Positions 8,706 to 17,214 of a stretch of DNA of 64,000 bases are shown piece after piece. The notes below the pieces were generated by a model. The model was not told the origin of the DNA and ran no database searches. It worked only from the letters and a program-made list of their open reading frames with translations. The stretch spans positions 2,583,564 to 2,647,563 of the forward strand of contig CP075366.1 in assembly GCA_019454145.1 (NCBI GenBank). The letters are read 5' to 3'. Position 1 is the stretch's first letter; each line of letters opens with the position of its first letter. This DNA is from Fimbriimonadaceae bacterium. GTDB lineage: Bacteria; Armatimonadota; Fimbriimonadia; Fimbriimonadales; Fimbriimonadaceae. Position numbers and translations under genes: made by a program.

Positions 8706-8759
8706 AGATTTCATCTGAAATCTGATGAATCTTTGATTCTGATTACGCGTCAGTCTTGC

Positions 8760-9197
8760 ATGGGCACAATTAGATGGGTCTGCGGGTTTGTAATGGCATC
8801 ACTTACTTTAGTTGGGTGTGGTGGCTCGAGTGGAGTCCTGAATGAGGCAGTAAATACAAACATTACTGTAATTGCTGGCGACTATTCCGGCGTTCTTGTT
8901 TCAACCAATCCACTCGAAGGCGGATTTGCTGTCACATTTGGAGCAGCACTTGATAACTTTGGCGCATTCTCTGGAGAGGGTGAAATTATGACCGACGCGT
9001 CTGCGCAGGTAAGCGGATCACTTGCCAACGATGGTGTAGTAAGGGTGTTTGTTACTTTTTCATCCGCAGATGGATCAACTACAGAATCTAAGTCGTTTAC
9101 TGGTCGAGTTATACAATCTGGCAACGAATACAAAGGATCGGCACGCGATGATAATCCCGTTAATCCGACCATTTACCACTTTACACTGAAACGATAA
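8760..9197 (+). CDS. Small predicted lipoprotein, possible paralogue of its upstream neighbour
   Basis: ATG 8760 gives a short signal peptide ending in the lipobox LTLVGC and a mature start CGGSS. The mature part (about 125 aa) has alternating hydrophobic and polar residues typical of a small beta sandwich or barrel, with repeated Gly and a GRV segment about 30 residues from the end, at a similar place to the preceding lipoprotein. Function is unknown. An in-frame TTG at 8733 exists but would place nine odd residues before the signal. The stop codon lies inside a long perfect palindrome shared with the convergent osmC-like gene. Confidence 0.65.
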   Translation: MGTIRWVCGFVMASLTLVGCGGSSGVLNEAVNTNITVIAGDYSGVLVSTNPLEGGFAVTFGAALDNFGAFSGEGEIMTDASAQVSGSLANDGVVRVFVTFSSADGSTTESKSFTGRVIQSGNEYKGSARDDNPVNPTIYHFTLKR

Positions 9198-9242
9198 ATT
9201 TAGAACAGCGTGGAAGAATATTCTTCCACGCTGTTCTAAATT
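9197..9242. terminator. 46-bp perfect palindrome, probable bidirectional terminator
   Basis: A 23-base arm (9197-9219) is followed without spacer by its exact reverse complement (9220-9242). The whole gap between the convergent stop codons lies within it, and each stop codon overlaps one end. Either strand would form a very stable hairpin with an AATTTAGAAC base and an AATATT centre. The flanking U-tract is weak. Confidence 0.7.
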
Positions 9243-9663
9243 AAGAAAGTGAGGCGTCCATCGTGATGGTCGCGTTCAGAACTTTGCTGACTGGGCAACC
9301 CTTTTCAACATCCTTCGCACATTGCTGGAATTGTTCGGCGGTTGCGCCGGGTACCGATGCCTTTACTGTCAAGTGAACCTTCGTAATGGTGAATCCATCG
9401 CCATCTTTTTCCACCGTCACCGCTGAACTCGTATTGATACTGTCGGCGGTCAATCCTTCTTTAGCAAGTCGGCCCGCCAGCGCCATTGAAAAACAGCCTG
9501 CGTGAGCGGCTCCGATGAGTTCTTCGGGGTTGGTGCCTTGGCCTTCGGCAAATCGTGCGTTAAAGCTGTAAGGGGCTTGGTCAAGCACTTTGGTTTCGGT
9601 GGAAACCGTGCCTTTGCCATCCATAATTCCGCCGTTCCACACGGCACTACCAGTTCTTGTCAT
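9241..9663 (-). CDS. OsmC family peroxidase
   Basis: OsmC proteins reduce organic hydroperoxides in the cytoplasm using a pair of cysteines. Here Cys57 in AAHAGCFSMAL and Cys123 in EKGCPVSKVL sit at the positions of the peroxidatic and resolving residues. Length (140 aa) and the opening segment with GSAVWNGGIMDGKGTVST match the classic OsmC branch rather than Ohr. A TAGGCT box lies 9 nt upstream of the ATG on the minus strand, so the mRNA may have a very short leader. The downstream end runs into the shared palindromic terminator. Confidence 0.88.
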   Translation of the reverse strand: MTRTGSAVWNGGIMDGKGTVSTETKVLDQAPYSFNARFAEGQGTNPEELIGAAHAGCFSMALAGRLAKEGLTADSINTSSAVTVEKDGDGFTITKVHLTVKASVPGATAEQFQQCAKDVEKGCPVSKVLNATITMDASLS

Positions 9664-9720
9664 ATCAATTTCAGCCTACCAGGCGACCAGTCCGCGATCT
9701 AGTAAATTGTCCGTTAAGAT

Positions 9721-11472
9721 TTAGAACCCTGTGCCAGGCGCACCTTCAAAAATGGGGAATGGTGGTTCTTTAAAGCCCTTTGCATCGAACTCTGCCCTGG
9801 TTTTGCGAACCTGATCAATCAATCCAGGAACCTGGTGCGGTGCCTTTGCTGGATTCTTAAACGCCTGCTTGAAGATCGGCCAGAAATCTTCGATTCCGTG
9901 CGAAAGGTCAAAGACCATCACTCCTTGAGTGGTTGCCGTAGCTGCTTGGAGAGCAGATTCTAACCCTTCGTGGTTCGTTTTGAACGTATCGAGCATGATC
10001 CCGGCGTAAACCCACGATTGGTCACGAGCGACCCGGTTGCTGAGGATTCCTCCCGCTTCGACAGTTCGCCCGGGAACACCGCCTGAACCTACCGCTTCAT
10101 AAACCGTTCCATGAGGGTAGTAGCATCCCGTGATCAGCACATCTAACTTTGATGCGAAGCCAGTTTGCCGGTACGCCGAAGTAAGAAACGGGAAGCCAGC
10201 ATTGATGTTGGGGCTTGCGTAGTTGTTCCCGTACTTCTGATAATCGCCGTACCAAGAACCAGCATAGATTCCGAACTGTGCGGTCGGTCGGTTTACTTTG
10301 AGGTGGGCCCGAGCTTTGGCAACCCAACTCGATAAAGTCTGCGCCCGAAAAGCTAGCCAAGCGTCGAAGAGTCGCCCCGGTTGAAGATAAGGAGTCAAGC
10401 TGGGAGAGTAATTGTAGGTGTAGATATCGTTGGGCCAATCCACAAATTCGCCAATCGCTTGCTCAAATTTGATGCGAGTAGTTTCGGAGAAATCAGAATC
10501 CAGGCCGCCAAATCGGAGTCGGTCGTCGTAAAGTAGCCCATCAATTTCGTAATTCTTTGCGACTTCATCAATAAATGCAAAAGTGCGCTGCTGCATCCGC
10601 TCACTGTGCGGATTCATCATCAGCGGGATTTGATTCTGGTCTTCGCCACTGGGAACGAATTTAGCGGTTGAACGGATCACGATTTTATTGCCCGGGCTGT
10701 AACGGGCAAGTTCGGTCGCTGCATTGCCAGTAGCGGCGAATAGCGCCAAACCGTTGAGAGATGCTGGTTTTTCGCTTGAACTGGATCGGATGTTTCCCGA
10801 TTTCTCAACCGCTACGAACCACTCCCCGCTCGCTTTCTTAGGGTCGGTGAATACCGCAACTGGCTGATCGTAGTTTGCCGGGTCCAAGCCAGGTGCGATT
10901 TCAAACCCATTCCAAGTCGGAACAGGAATATATCGAGCGGTTTGAAGCTCAGGGTGCTCATATCCCCAGCCTGGTTTAAAGAACTGATTATTTTCCTTGC
11001 CGAAATCTCGTTTGCCGTAGCTATGACCCTCACTGAACGCGTTCATCGCAACAAAGAGAGAAATGCCTTGCTTCTTTGTTTCGTCGCAGAAAATCTTTAG
11101 CGGATCAAATCCCGCTTCCATCTTCGCATCCCGCCAAAACGTAATCTGCTCAGTGAGTTTGGATGGATACATCGTATACCCATTGATCGGTTTGATATCG
11201 AATACCAGCGTGTTGAACCCGACTTCTTTGGCTTTGGCGACAATGCCAGCGATTTTCTGTTCGCTATTAACTCGCCCAAGGTTGGCGGTGGCGTCGATCC
11301 ACAAAACTCTGGCTTGGAGGTCTAGTCGGCGAGCGGTGGATTGCCCGACTCCGTATTTGGCGAGTTCGTGGTGGATGTAAACGGGCGGAAGCGCAAGCGG
11401 AGCGGTTAGCTCAAACCGGCTCTCGGTGCTGAGAGCTTGGGTGGTGATAAGAGCGGCGAGCGTTCCGAGCAT
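9721..11472 (-). CDS. Glycosyl hydrolase-like 10 (GHL10/DUF187) family protein, probably exported
   Basis: The 583-residue protein starts with a short hydrophobic stretch consistent with a signal peptide. The main part fits a TIM-barrel glycosidase-like fold: RVLWIDATANLG, then FNTLVFDIKPINGYTMYPS, a distal IDGLLYDDRLRFGG and QFGIYAGSWYGDY. These correspond to beta strands and acidic loops of the family-10-like glycosyl hydrolases found in cell-surface proteins. Substrate is unknown. The start is 6 bases downstream of the sufE stop, so transcription may continue from the sulfurtransferase operon. Confidence 0.7.
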   Translation of the reverse strand: MLGTLAALITTQALSTESRFELTAPLALPPVYIHHELAKYGVGQSTARRLDLQARVLWIDATANLGRVNSEQKIAGIVAKAKEVGFNTLVFDIKPINGYTMYPSKLTEQITFWRDAKMEAGFDPLKIFCDETKKQGISLFVAMNAFSEGHSYGKRDFGKENNQFFKPGWGYEHPELQTARYIPVPTWNGFEIAPGLDPANYDQPVAVFTDPKKASGEWFVAVEKSGNIRSSSSEKPASLNGLALFAATGNAATELARYSPGNKIVIRSTAKFVPSGEDQNQIPLMMNPHSERMQQRTFAFIDEVAKNYEIDGLLYDDRLRFGGLDSDFSETTRIKFEQAIGEFVDWPNDIYTYNYSPSLTPYLQPGRLFDAWLAFRAQTLSSWVAKARAHLKVNRPTAQFGIYAGSWYGDYQKYGNNYASPNINAGFPFLTSAYRQTGFASKLDVLITGCYYPHGTVYEAVGSGGVPGRTVEAGGILSNRVARDQSWVYAGIMLDTFKTNHEGLESALQAATATTQGVMVFDLSHGIEDFWPIFKQAFKNPAKAPHQVPGLIDQVRKTRAEFDAKGFKEPPFPIFEGAPGTGF

Positions 11473-11478
11473 GGCTTA

Positions 11479-11898
11479 TTATGCAAGTTTCAAAGATTGG
11501 GCTTTGACCTGCTGAACCAAATTGGTGAGTCCGAGCGATTTACCCATAGAGAGTTCTCGCCCGAAGAGCGCGAATACAAGTTCTCCATCAAGTGATTCCG
11601 CAGATGAAGGTGATTTGCCTTGGAGAGCTTCCGATAGCAAGGCCGCTAACGCCATTGCGCTCAATCCTTGTGGGTTATCAACAACGATTTCGATATCCAA
11701 TGCTCCTTCTTTTAATGAAACCCAGGTGTAAACCTCCGATTCACAGCCAGGCACCCGATTTTCAGTCGGGTATGGCTTTTCGTGCGGTGCCGGCTGATAA
11801 GATTTCGACAACTCAATGAGAGCTTGAATACGATCCGCTCGATCCTCCAGGAAGCTAAGGGTCTCGATGAACCCTTGAATCGGCTCAGGGTAGGGCAT
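11479..11898 (-). CDS. sufE: SufE-like cysteine desulfurase sulfur acceptor
   Basis: SufE accepts persulfide sulfur from the cysteine desulfurase SufS and passes it on for Fe-S cluster assembly. The 139-residue protein has the active-site segment NRVPGCESEVYTW with Cys52, and the usual helical C-terminal half. I chose ATG 11898 because it lies two bases after the stop of the upstream sulfurtransferase gene, giving a normal SufE length; a longer frame to 11946 would overlap that gene. No sufS or sufBCD is in the window, so the desulfurase must be elsewhere. Pairing with a sulfurtransferase suggests a shared role in sulfur transfer. Confidence 0.88.
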   Translation of the reverse strand: MPYPEPIQGFIETLSFLEDRADRIQALIELSKSYQPAPHEKPYPTENRVPGCESEVYTWVSLKEGALDIEIVVDNPQGLSAMALAALLSEALQGKSPSSAESLDGELVFALFGRELSMGKSLGLTNLVQQVKAQSLKLA

Positions 11899-11900
11899 TC

Positions 11901-12767
11901 TTACTTTTCGATAGGCAGGCCAACACTGTTGCCCCACTCTGTCCACGAACCATCATAGTTCTTAACGTTTGAATGTCCAAGCAGATACTTGAGAACGAAC
12001 CAGGTGTGGGAAGATCGCTCCCCAATTCGGCAATAAGCAATCGTTGGCTCGTTGGATTTCAGTCCCTGTGAAACTTCGTACAGTTCTTTCAGTTCTTCCA
12101 TGGACTTAAAGGTGCCGTCTTCGGGATTGATGGCTTTTGCCCAAGGCACTGATTTCGCACCGGGAATGTGACCACCTCTTAAAGCTCCTTCGTTGGGGTA
12201 GTCGGGCATGTGCATTCGTTCGCCGCTATATTCCTCGGGGGAGCGGACATCTACCAGTTGCCCTTGCTTTTTCACGTGAGAAAGCACTTCATCACGGAAA
12301 GCTCTGAGCTTAGAATCGTCACGATTCGGAGCTTGGTAGTTGGTAGATTCAGCAGTTGGTTTTTCTGTGGAAGTAGGGCGGTTCTCTTTAATCCATTTCA
12401 GTCTTCCACCGTCCATTACTGCGGCGTTGGTGTGACCGAATAGTTGGAATACCCAAAAAGCGTAACAAGCCCACCAGTTGTTCTTGTCGCCATAAAAAAC
12501 GATTTTGGATTCTGGAGTCGCGCCAATCCGCGACATGAGTTTTTCAAACCCATCTTTATCAAGGTAGTCACGAACCAGCGGATCATTTAAGTCAAGAGTC
12601 CAATCCACTTCAAATGCACCTGGGATGTGCCCCGAAGGATAGAGGAGTGGATCTTCATTGGATTCAACAATTATCACACTTGGGTCGTTTACATGCTCTG
12701 CCACCCAATCTGTGTCAACAAGGAATTCAGGATAGGCATAACCTCGATTTTGGATTGAGTCGGACAT
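11901..12767 (-). CDS. Two-domain sulfurtransferase (thiosulfate/3-mercaptopyruvate type)
   Basis: The protein has two rhodanese folds. The C-terminal one carries the catalytic loop [12 protein letters not shown] with the active cysteine near residue 246, and CRxGER is typical of thiosulfate sulfurtransferases. The N-terminal fold has YGDKNN at the equivalent place and no cysteine, as expected for the structural half. I chose the ATG at 12767 (MSDSIQ), which gives 288 residues; an ATG at 12791 is also open. It is the first gene of a unit with sufE, 2 bases apart, and could feed sulfane sulfur into the same pathway. Confidence 0.87.
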   Translation of the reverse strand: MSDSIQNRGYAYPEFLVDTDWVAEHVNDPSVIIVESNEDPLLYPSGHIPGAFEVDWTLDLNDPLVRDYLDKDGFEKLMSRIGATPESKIVFYGDKNNWWACYAFWVFQLFGHTNAAVMDGGRLKWIKENRPTSTEKPTAESTNYQAPNRDDSKLRAFRDEVLSHVKKQGQLVDVRSPEEYSGERMHMPDYPNEGALRGGHIPGAKSVPWAKAINPEDGTFKSMEELKELYEVSQGLKSNEPTIAYCRIGERSSHTWFVLKYLLGHSNVKNYDGSWTEWGNSVGLPIEK

Positions 12768-12996
12768 AAAGTAATTTTGATTGATTTTCATGCTGGCATC
12801 GGGGACTGTATTCTGAGCCTGATTGCATCAGATGTGCCGTTGCTGCGAAAAATGCCCCCAGTAAAAGTATTAGCTAACAGATTAAATTATTGCTGTATTC
12901 AGGTTAATTTCTTATGCAACGTAACGAGGGAAATTTTTTTAGCCGAATTAGTAACTTAGGTTGCTAAGGCTATCAAAGGGATTTGCTCGGGCAGAT

Positions 12997-15066
12997 ATGA
13001 TTCTGCGTTTTGACCGTCGGATTATCGGAATAGGATCCGCCGCCTTGATATTCGTGTCCCTCTATTTTATTGGCCTCATGGTTGCTAAGCGGTGGGAAGA
13101 CACAGTTCGTAAAGAGGTCAGGATGGATCTCGTAATGATTTCGGCCAGTGCAGCTACTCGCCTGGATTCTAAAGTTCATGAAGCGTTGCGCGGCAACTAT
13201 GGCACGGATAACGGAGCTTACGAATATGAGAACAAAAAGCTCAAGCAGATTTTGGTCAGAAACGAAAATATACGCTATGTTTACACTTGTTATCTAGAAA
13301 ACGGAGAAGTTCACTTTGGCCTTGACCCAACTCCGCCGGGAGATTCAGATGGCGATGGAGTTGACGATAAATCTTATTGGGGGGATGTATATGATGATCC
13401 GCCAGGGGAACTGATCAAAGCTCTCAGAACAGGTGAAACTCAAACGGACGCTCGGCCATACAAAGATTCGTGGGGCACTTTTATCAGTGGCTATACACCG
13501 ATTTTTAATGCCGATGGCTCAGTGGAAGCGGTTGTTGGCGTTGATTTGCAGTACTCGCAGTATCTTAAGCAATTCCAAGCTGTAAATGATTTCTTCTGGA
13601 TGTGGATTCTTTCATCAGCAGGATTTTGTGTAGCAGTCGGCTTGTCTTCATTTTTAGCGTGGAATCGGATTCAAAAAGGGTTTATTGCGATTTCCGAATC
13701 AAGGGCTGAGGTCATTGCAAAGAACCGCCAGCTTGAGCAGTTAAACGAAACTCTCGATACTCAAGTGCGGTACGACGCGCTAACTGGTTTGATGAGCCGA
13801 GCGGGGTTTGAAATTGCAGTTTTGAATGAGCTTCATGCGAAACCAGGTGGGCCACGACCAAACGTAACTCTCGCAATTATTGACCTTGATGACTTCAAAC
13901 TCATGAATGATCTCCATAGCCATGCTTATGGAGACAGTGTTCTCATCGCTTTTGGGGCACGATTACAAACCCACGTTGATGGTGCTGTCGTCGGCAGGTT
14001 TGGCGGAGACGAATTCGTTGTCATGATGTCGGGCGAGGATTCACAAAACCGGCTCCGAACCGCACTGCTACGATTCCAGCGCTCGATAGTAGAAGAGCCC
14101 CTCGTGGTGGACGAACATTTGCTTCAACCATGTACTGCGAGCATCGGATTAGCATCCAATGTCGGGCCACGGATGTCTTTTACTGACCTCTTTCGCCATG
14201 CCGACATAGCGATGTACGAAGCAAAGTCGAAGTCCTCTGGTCACTTAGAAGAATATCAAGACTGGATGTCGGAAACCATTGTTCGCCGCTTCCAGATTGA
14301 AAACGATTTGCGCCGGGCGATGGAGAAAAAAGAATTTTGGATGGCGATTCAGCCGATTGTGGATATGTCAACCGGTGAAACCGTAGCCGGAGAAATGCTG
14401 ATGCGCTGGACAAAGGCTGACGGAACATTTGTTTCGCCAGCCGACTTCATTCCGGTTGCAGAAACGACTGGCATGATTGGCGAACTGGGCTACTGGGCCT
14501 TAGAAACGGCATGCGAAACACTTGCGGAAATTAGAAAAGGCGACCCTGATGCCCGGATCAATATTTCAGTAAACGTATCGGCAAGACAGCTCATTGATCC
14601 TGAATTTGTCCAACGCGTTGGAGAGATAATCAGTCGGCACGATTTCCACCGTGCGGCTCTCTGGCTGGAACTGACTGAATCAACCTTGATTGATGACATT
14701 GACGGCGTTTGTGCAAAGCTGGAAAAAATCCGCGAGTATGGGTTAAAGATCGCTTTGGACGACTTTGGAACGGGCTACTCATCACTCAGCATGATGCTGA
14801 AAGTTCCGCTTGACTGCTTGAAGGTAGATCAAAGTTTTGTCATCAACATGCCGGATAACCCGAAAAATATCGAATTGACCCGGACTATCCTCATTCTTGC
14901 TAAATCCATGAATCTGAGAGTTATTGCTGAAGGGGTTGAGACCGAGGAACATGTCCAGCTTTTGAGAAGACTCGGCTGTATCCTCGGACAAGGTTATTTT
15001 TATTCAAAACCGATTCCCATTCCGGCTTACTTAGACCGCCTAAACCTTGACCAAAAAGCGGCCTAG
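12997..15066 (+). CDS. Membrane-bound GGDEF-EAL cyclic-di-GMP enzyme with a Cache-like sensor
   Basis: Two membrane spans (about residues 9-30 and 203-222) enclose an extracytoplasmic Cache/PDC-like sensor of some 170 residues. This sensor contains the acidic loop DSDGDGVDD (about 116-124), reminiscent of calcium-binding loops. Inside, a GGDEF domain has an intact GGDEF at 336-340 but no RxxD inhibitory site. An EAL domain follows with Glu466 in a GEMLMRW variant, DDFGTGYSS at 588-596, KVDQSF and AEGVETEEH. Both synthesis and hydrolysis of c-di-GMP look possible. ATG 12997 is preferred to the TTG at 12961 because the membrane span begins soon after it. The 200 bases upstream show no gene. Confidence 0.92.
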   Translation: MILRFDRRIIGIGSAALIFVSLYFIGLMVAKRWEDTVRKEVRMDLVMISASAATRLDSKVHEALRGNYGTDNGAYEYENKKLKQILVRNENIRYVYTCYLENGEVHFGLDPTPPGDSDGDGVDDKSYWGDVYDDPPGELIKALRTGETQTDARPYKDSWGTFISGYTPIFNADGSVEAVVGVDLQYSQYLKQFQAVNDFFWMWILSSAGFCVAVGLSSFLAWNRIQKGFIAISESRAEVIAKNRQLEQLNETLDTQVRYDALTGLMSRAGFEIAVLNELHAKPGGPRPNVTLAIIDLDDFKLMNDLHSHAYGDSVLIAFGARLQTHVDGAVVGRFGGDEFVVMMSGEDSQNRLRTALLRFQRSIVEEPLVVDEHLLQPCTASIGLASNVGPRMSFTDLFRHADIAMYEAKSKSSGHLEEYQDWMSETIVRRFQIENDLRRAMEKKEFWMAIQPIVDMSTGETVAGEMLMRWTKADGTFVSPADFIPVAETTGMIGELGYWALETACETLAEIRKGDPDARINISVNVSARQLIDPEFVQRVGEIISRHDFHRAALWLELTESTLIDDIDGVCAKLEKIREYGLKIALDDFGTGYSSLSMMLKVPLDCLKVDQSFVINMPDNPKNIELTRTILILAKSMNLRVIAEGVETEEHVQLLRRLGCILGQGYFYSKPIPIPAYLDRLNLDQKAA

Positions 15067-15106
15067 GCTAGTAGACATTCAATTACTGTTTCAAGCATTC
15101 CCGGCG

Positions 15107-15112
15107 TATAAT
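15107..15112 (+). promoter_or_regulatory. Consensus -10 box for uvrB, leaderless spacing
   Basis: A perfect TATAAT ends 8 nt before the uvrB ATG (15121), so transcription would begin at or next to the start codon. The best -35 candidate, TTACTG at 15083-15088, is poor. No Shine-Dalgarno site could fit in the resulting mRNA. Confidence 0.65.
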
Positions 15113-15120
15113 AACGGAAG

Positions 15121-17214
15121 ATGTCTTCCACCATCGTACGATTTGATGCGCCTCTTGCGCTAAGCCAAGATTTCACTCCGAAAGGTGATCAGGCTACGGC
15201 AATTCAAGGGCTGGTCGATGGCCTGGACAGTGGATTTCGATTCCAAACTCTTCTGGGTGCTACTGGAACAGGAAAGACGTACACCATGGCGAGCGTGATC
15301 GCAGAGAGCCAACGCCCAGCCCTCATCATCGCCCACAACAAAACGTTGGCGGCTCAGTTGTGCCAAGAGTTCCGAGCATTTTTCCCCGACAACGCCGTTC
15401 ACTACTTTATCAGCTACTACGACTACTACCAGCCGGAAGCGTATGTGCCAGGAAGCGATTTATATATTGAAAAGGATTCGAGTACAAACGAAGAAATCGA
15501 GCGTCTCCGCCACGCTGCGACTCAGGCATTGCTAGAGCGGCGAGATGTTGTTGTGGTCGCCAGTGTGAGTTGCATCTACGGCCTTGGTTCGCCGGATGTC
15601 TACGCGGATAGCGTTATCACTTTTGTTCAAAACGAAGAATTCCCGATGGACAAGGCGATGGAACGCTTGATCCAGATGCAGTTCACTCGTAATGATTTCG
15701 TACTTGAAAGAGGAACCTTTAAAGTCAAAGGCGACATTTTGGATATCCAGCCAAAAGATGAAGAAGTCGTTACGAGGATCGAATATTTTGGTGATAGCGT
15801 TGAGCGGATTCGACTAATTGACCCTCTGACTCAGGAAGTCTACGATGAACCGAGACAATGCTCAATTTTCCCGGCGACCCACTATGTCACTCCCTGGGAA
15901 AAGATTGATGATGTTCTTGAATTGATTAAATTTGAAGCGGCCCAGCAAGTCGCTTACTTTGAAGCGAACAACAAACTACTAGAAGCTCAACGATTGCGTC
16001 AGCGAACCGAATTTGATATCGAAATGATTAAAGAAGTCGGATTCTGCAACGGAATCGAAAACTATTCGCGTTATTTTGATGGTCGCGAGCCGGGTGATCC
16101 TCCTTACACGCTTCTGGACTTCCTTCCGAAAGATGCGATTGTTTTCATCGATGAAAGTCACCAAACTTTGCCGCAAATTCGGGCGATGTATAACGGTGAC
16201 CGTCAGCGAAAAAGTGTTCTGGTGGACTACGGATTCCGATTGCCGAGCGCGCTCGACAACCGGCCGCTCAAGTTCGATGAATTCTTGGATCGCGTACCTC
16301 AAGTTGTCCATGTCTCAGCAACGCCTGGCCCATTTGAATTAGAAGTCGAGAACAATCGCGTTGAGCAGATCATCCGCCCGACCTACGTTATTGATCCTGA
16401 AATCAGCGTTCGACCAACCGAAAAGCAGATAGATGATTTGATTACTGAGATTCAAAAGCGAGTTGAGCGAAAAGAACGGACTTTGGTGACGACTCTCACC
16501 AAAAAAATGGCAGAAGATCTCACCGGATATCTAGAAGATTTGAATGTGCGGGTCAACTACATCCACAGCGAGGTTCATTCGCTCGAAAGACCAGAGATTC
16601 TGCGCGATCTCCGACTTGGGGTATACGACGTTGTCGTCGGCGTCAACCTTCTTCGCGAAGGTCTTGACCTGCCCGAAGTTACGCTTGTTGCCATTCTTGA
16701 TGCGGATAAAGAAGGATTCCTGCGATCCGAAACTTCTCTGATCCAAACTATTGGTCGCGCTGCGAGGAACGAAGACGGGTTAGTGATCATGTATGCGGAT
16801 CGAGTTACCCGATCAATGCAAGCCGCAATAGATGAAACGAACCGCCGTCGGGAGATTCAGGCGGAATACAATGAGAAGAATGGCACCCGCCCGCGAACAG
16901 TAAAGAAGGAAGTGCGGGAAACTGTCCGCTCCTACGATGCTGTTGCAGAAACTGTCGCCCAATACTCAGATGAAGTCGGTCAGAAGTTAGCGGCTGATGG
17001 GCAACCGATTAGGGTTGAAGATATTCCTGTGCTCATCAGCGCGCTCGAAAAAAATATGAAGGAACTTGCTAAGGCCATGGAATTTGAAAAAGCCGCTCAA
17101 GTACGTGATGAGATTTCTGGTTTGCGCAAAATGATGGGGATCAGCGATGGTCGAATTGGAGTTGACAAACGCAAGTTACCGGGAGCCCGAGGAAGATCGC
17201 GGTACAAGCATTAA
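15121..17214 (+). CDS. uvrB: Excinuclease ABC subunit B
   Basis: UvrB is the damage-verifying helicase-like subunit of nucleotide excision repair. The 697-residue protein shows the Walker A segment GATGTGKTYT, the beta-hairpin tip YYDYYQPEAYVP, FIDESH of motif II, and motifs V/VI in GVNLLREGLDLPE and QTIGRAARN. A C-terminal UVR domain (around residues 640-675, with KAMEFEKAAQVRDEI) binds UvrC. Length is typical. The gene stands alone, preceded by a consensus -10 box, and converges on the DUF2156 gene with an overlap of four bases at their ends. Confidence 0.97.
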   Translation: MSSTIVRFDAPLALSQDFTPKGDQATAIQGLVDGLDSGFRFQTLLGATGTGKTYTMASVIAESQRPALIIAHNKTLAAQLCQEFRAFFPDNAVHYFISYYDYYQPEAYVPGSDLYIEKDSSTNEEIERLRHAATQALLERRDVVVVASVSCIYGLGSPDVYADSVITFVQNEEFPMDKAMERLIQMQFTRNDFVLERGTFKVKGDILDIQPKDEEVVTRIEYFGDSVERIRLIDPLTQEVYDEPRQCSIFPATHYVTPWEKIDDVLELIKFEAAQQVAYFEANNKLLEAQRLRQRTEFDIEMIKEVGFCNGIENYSRYFDGREPGDPPYTLLDFLPKDAIVFIDESHQTLPQIRAMYNGDRQRKSVLVDYGFRLPSALDNRPLKFDEFLDRVPQVVHVSATPGPFELEVENNRVEQIIRPTYVIDPEISVRPTEKQIDDLITEIQKRVERKERTLVTTLTKKMAEDLTGYLEDLNVRVNYIHSEVHSLERPEILRDLRLGVYDVVVGVNLLREGLDLPEVTLVAILDADKEGFLRSETSLIQTIGRAARNEDGLVIMYADRVTRSMQAAIDETNRRREIQAEYNEKNGTRPRTVKKEVRETVRSYDAVAETVAQYSDEVGQKLAADGQPIRVEDIPVLISALEKNMKELAKAMEFEKAAQVRDEISGLRKMMGISDGRIGVDKRKLPGARGRSRYKH

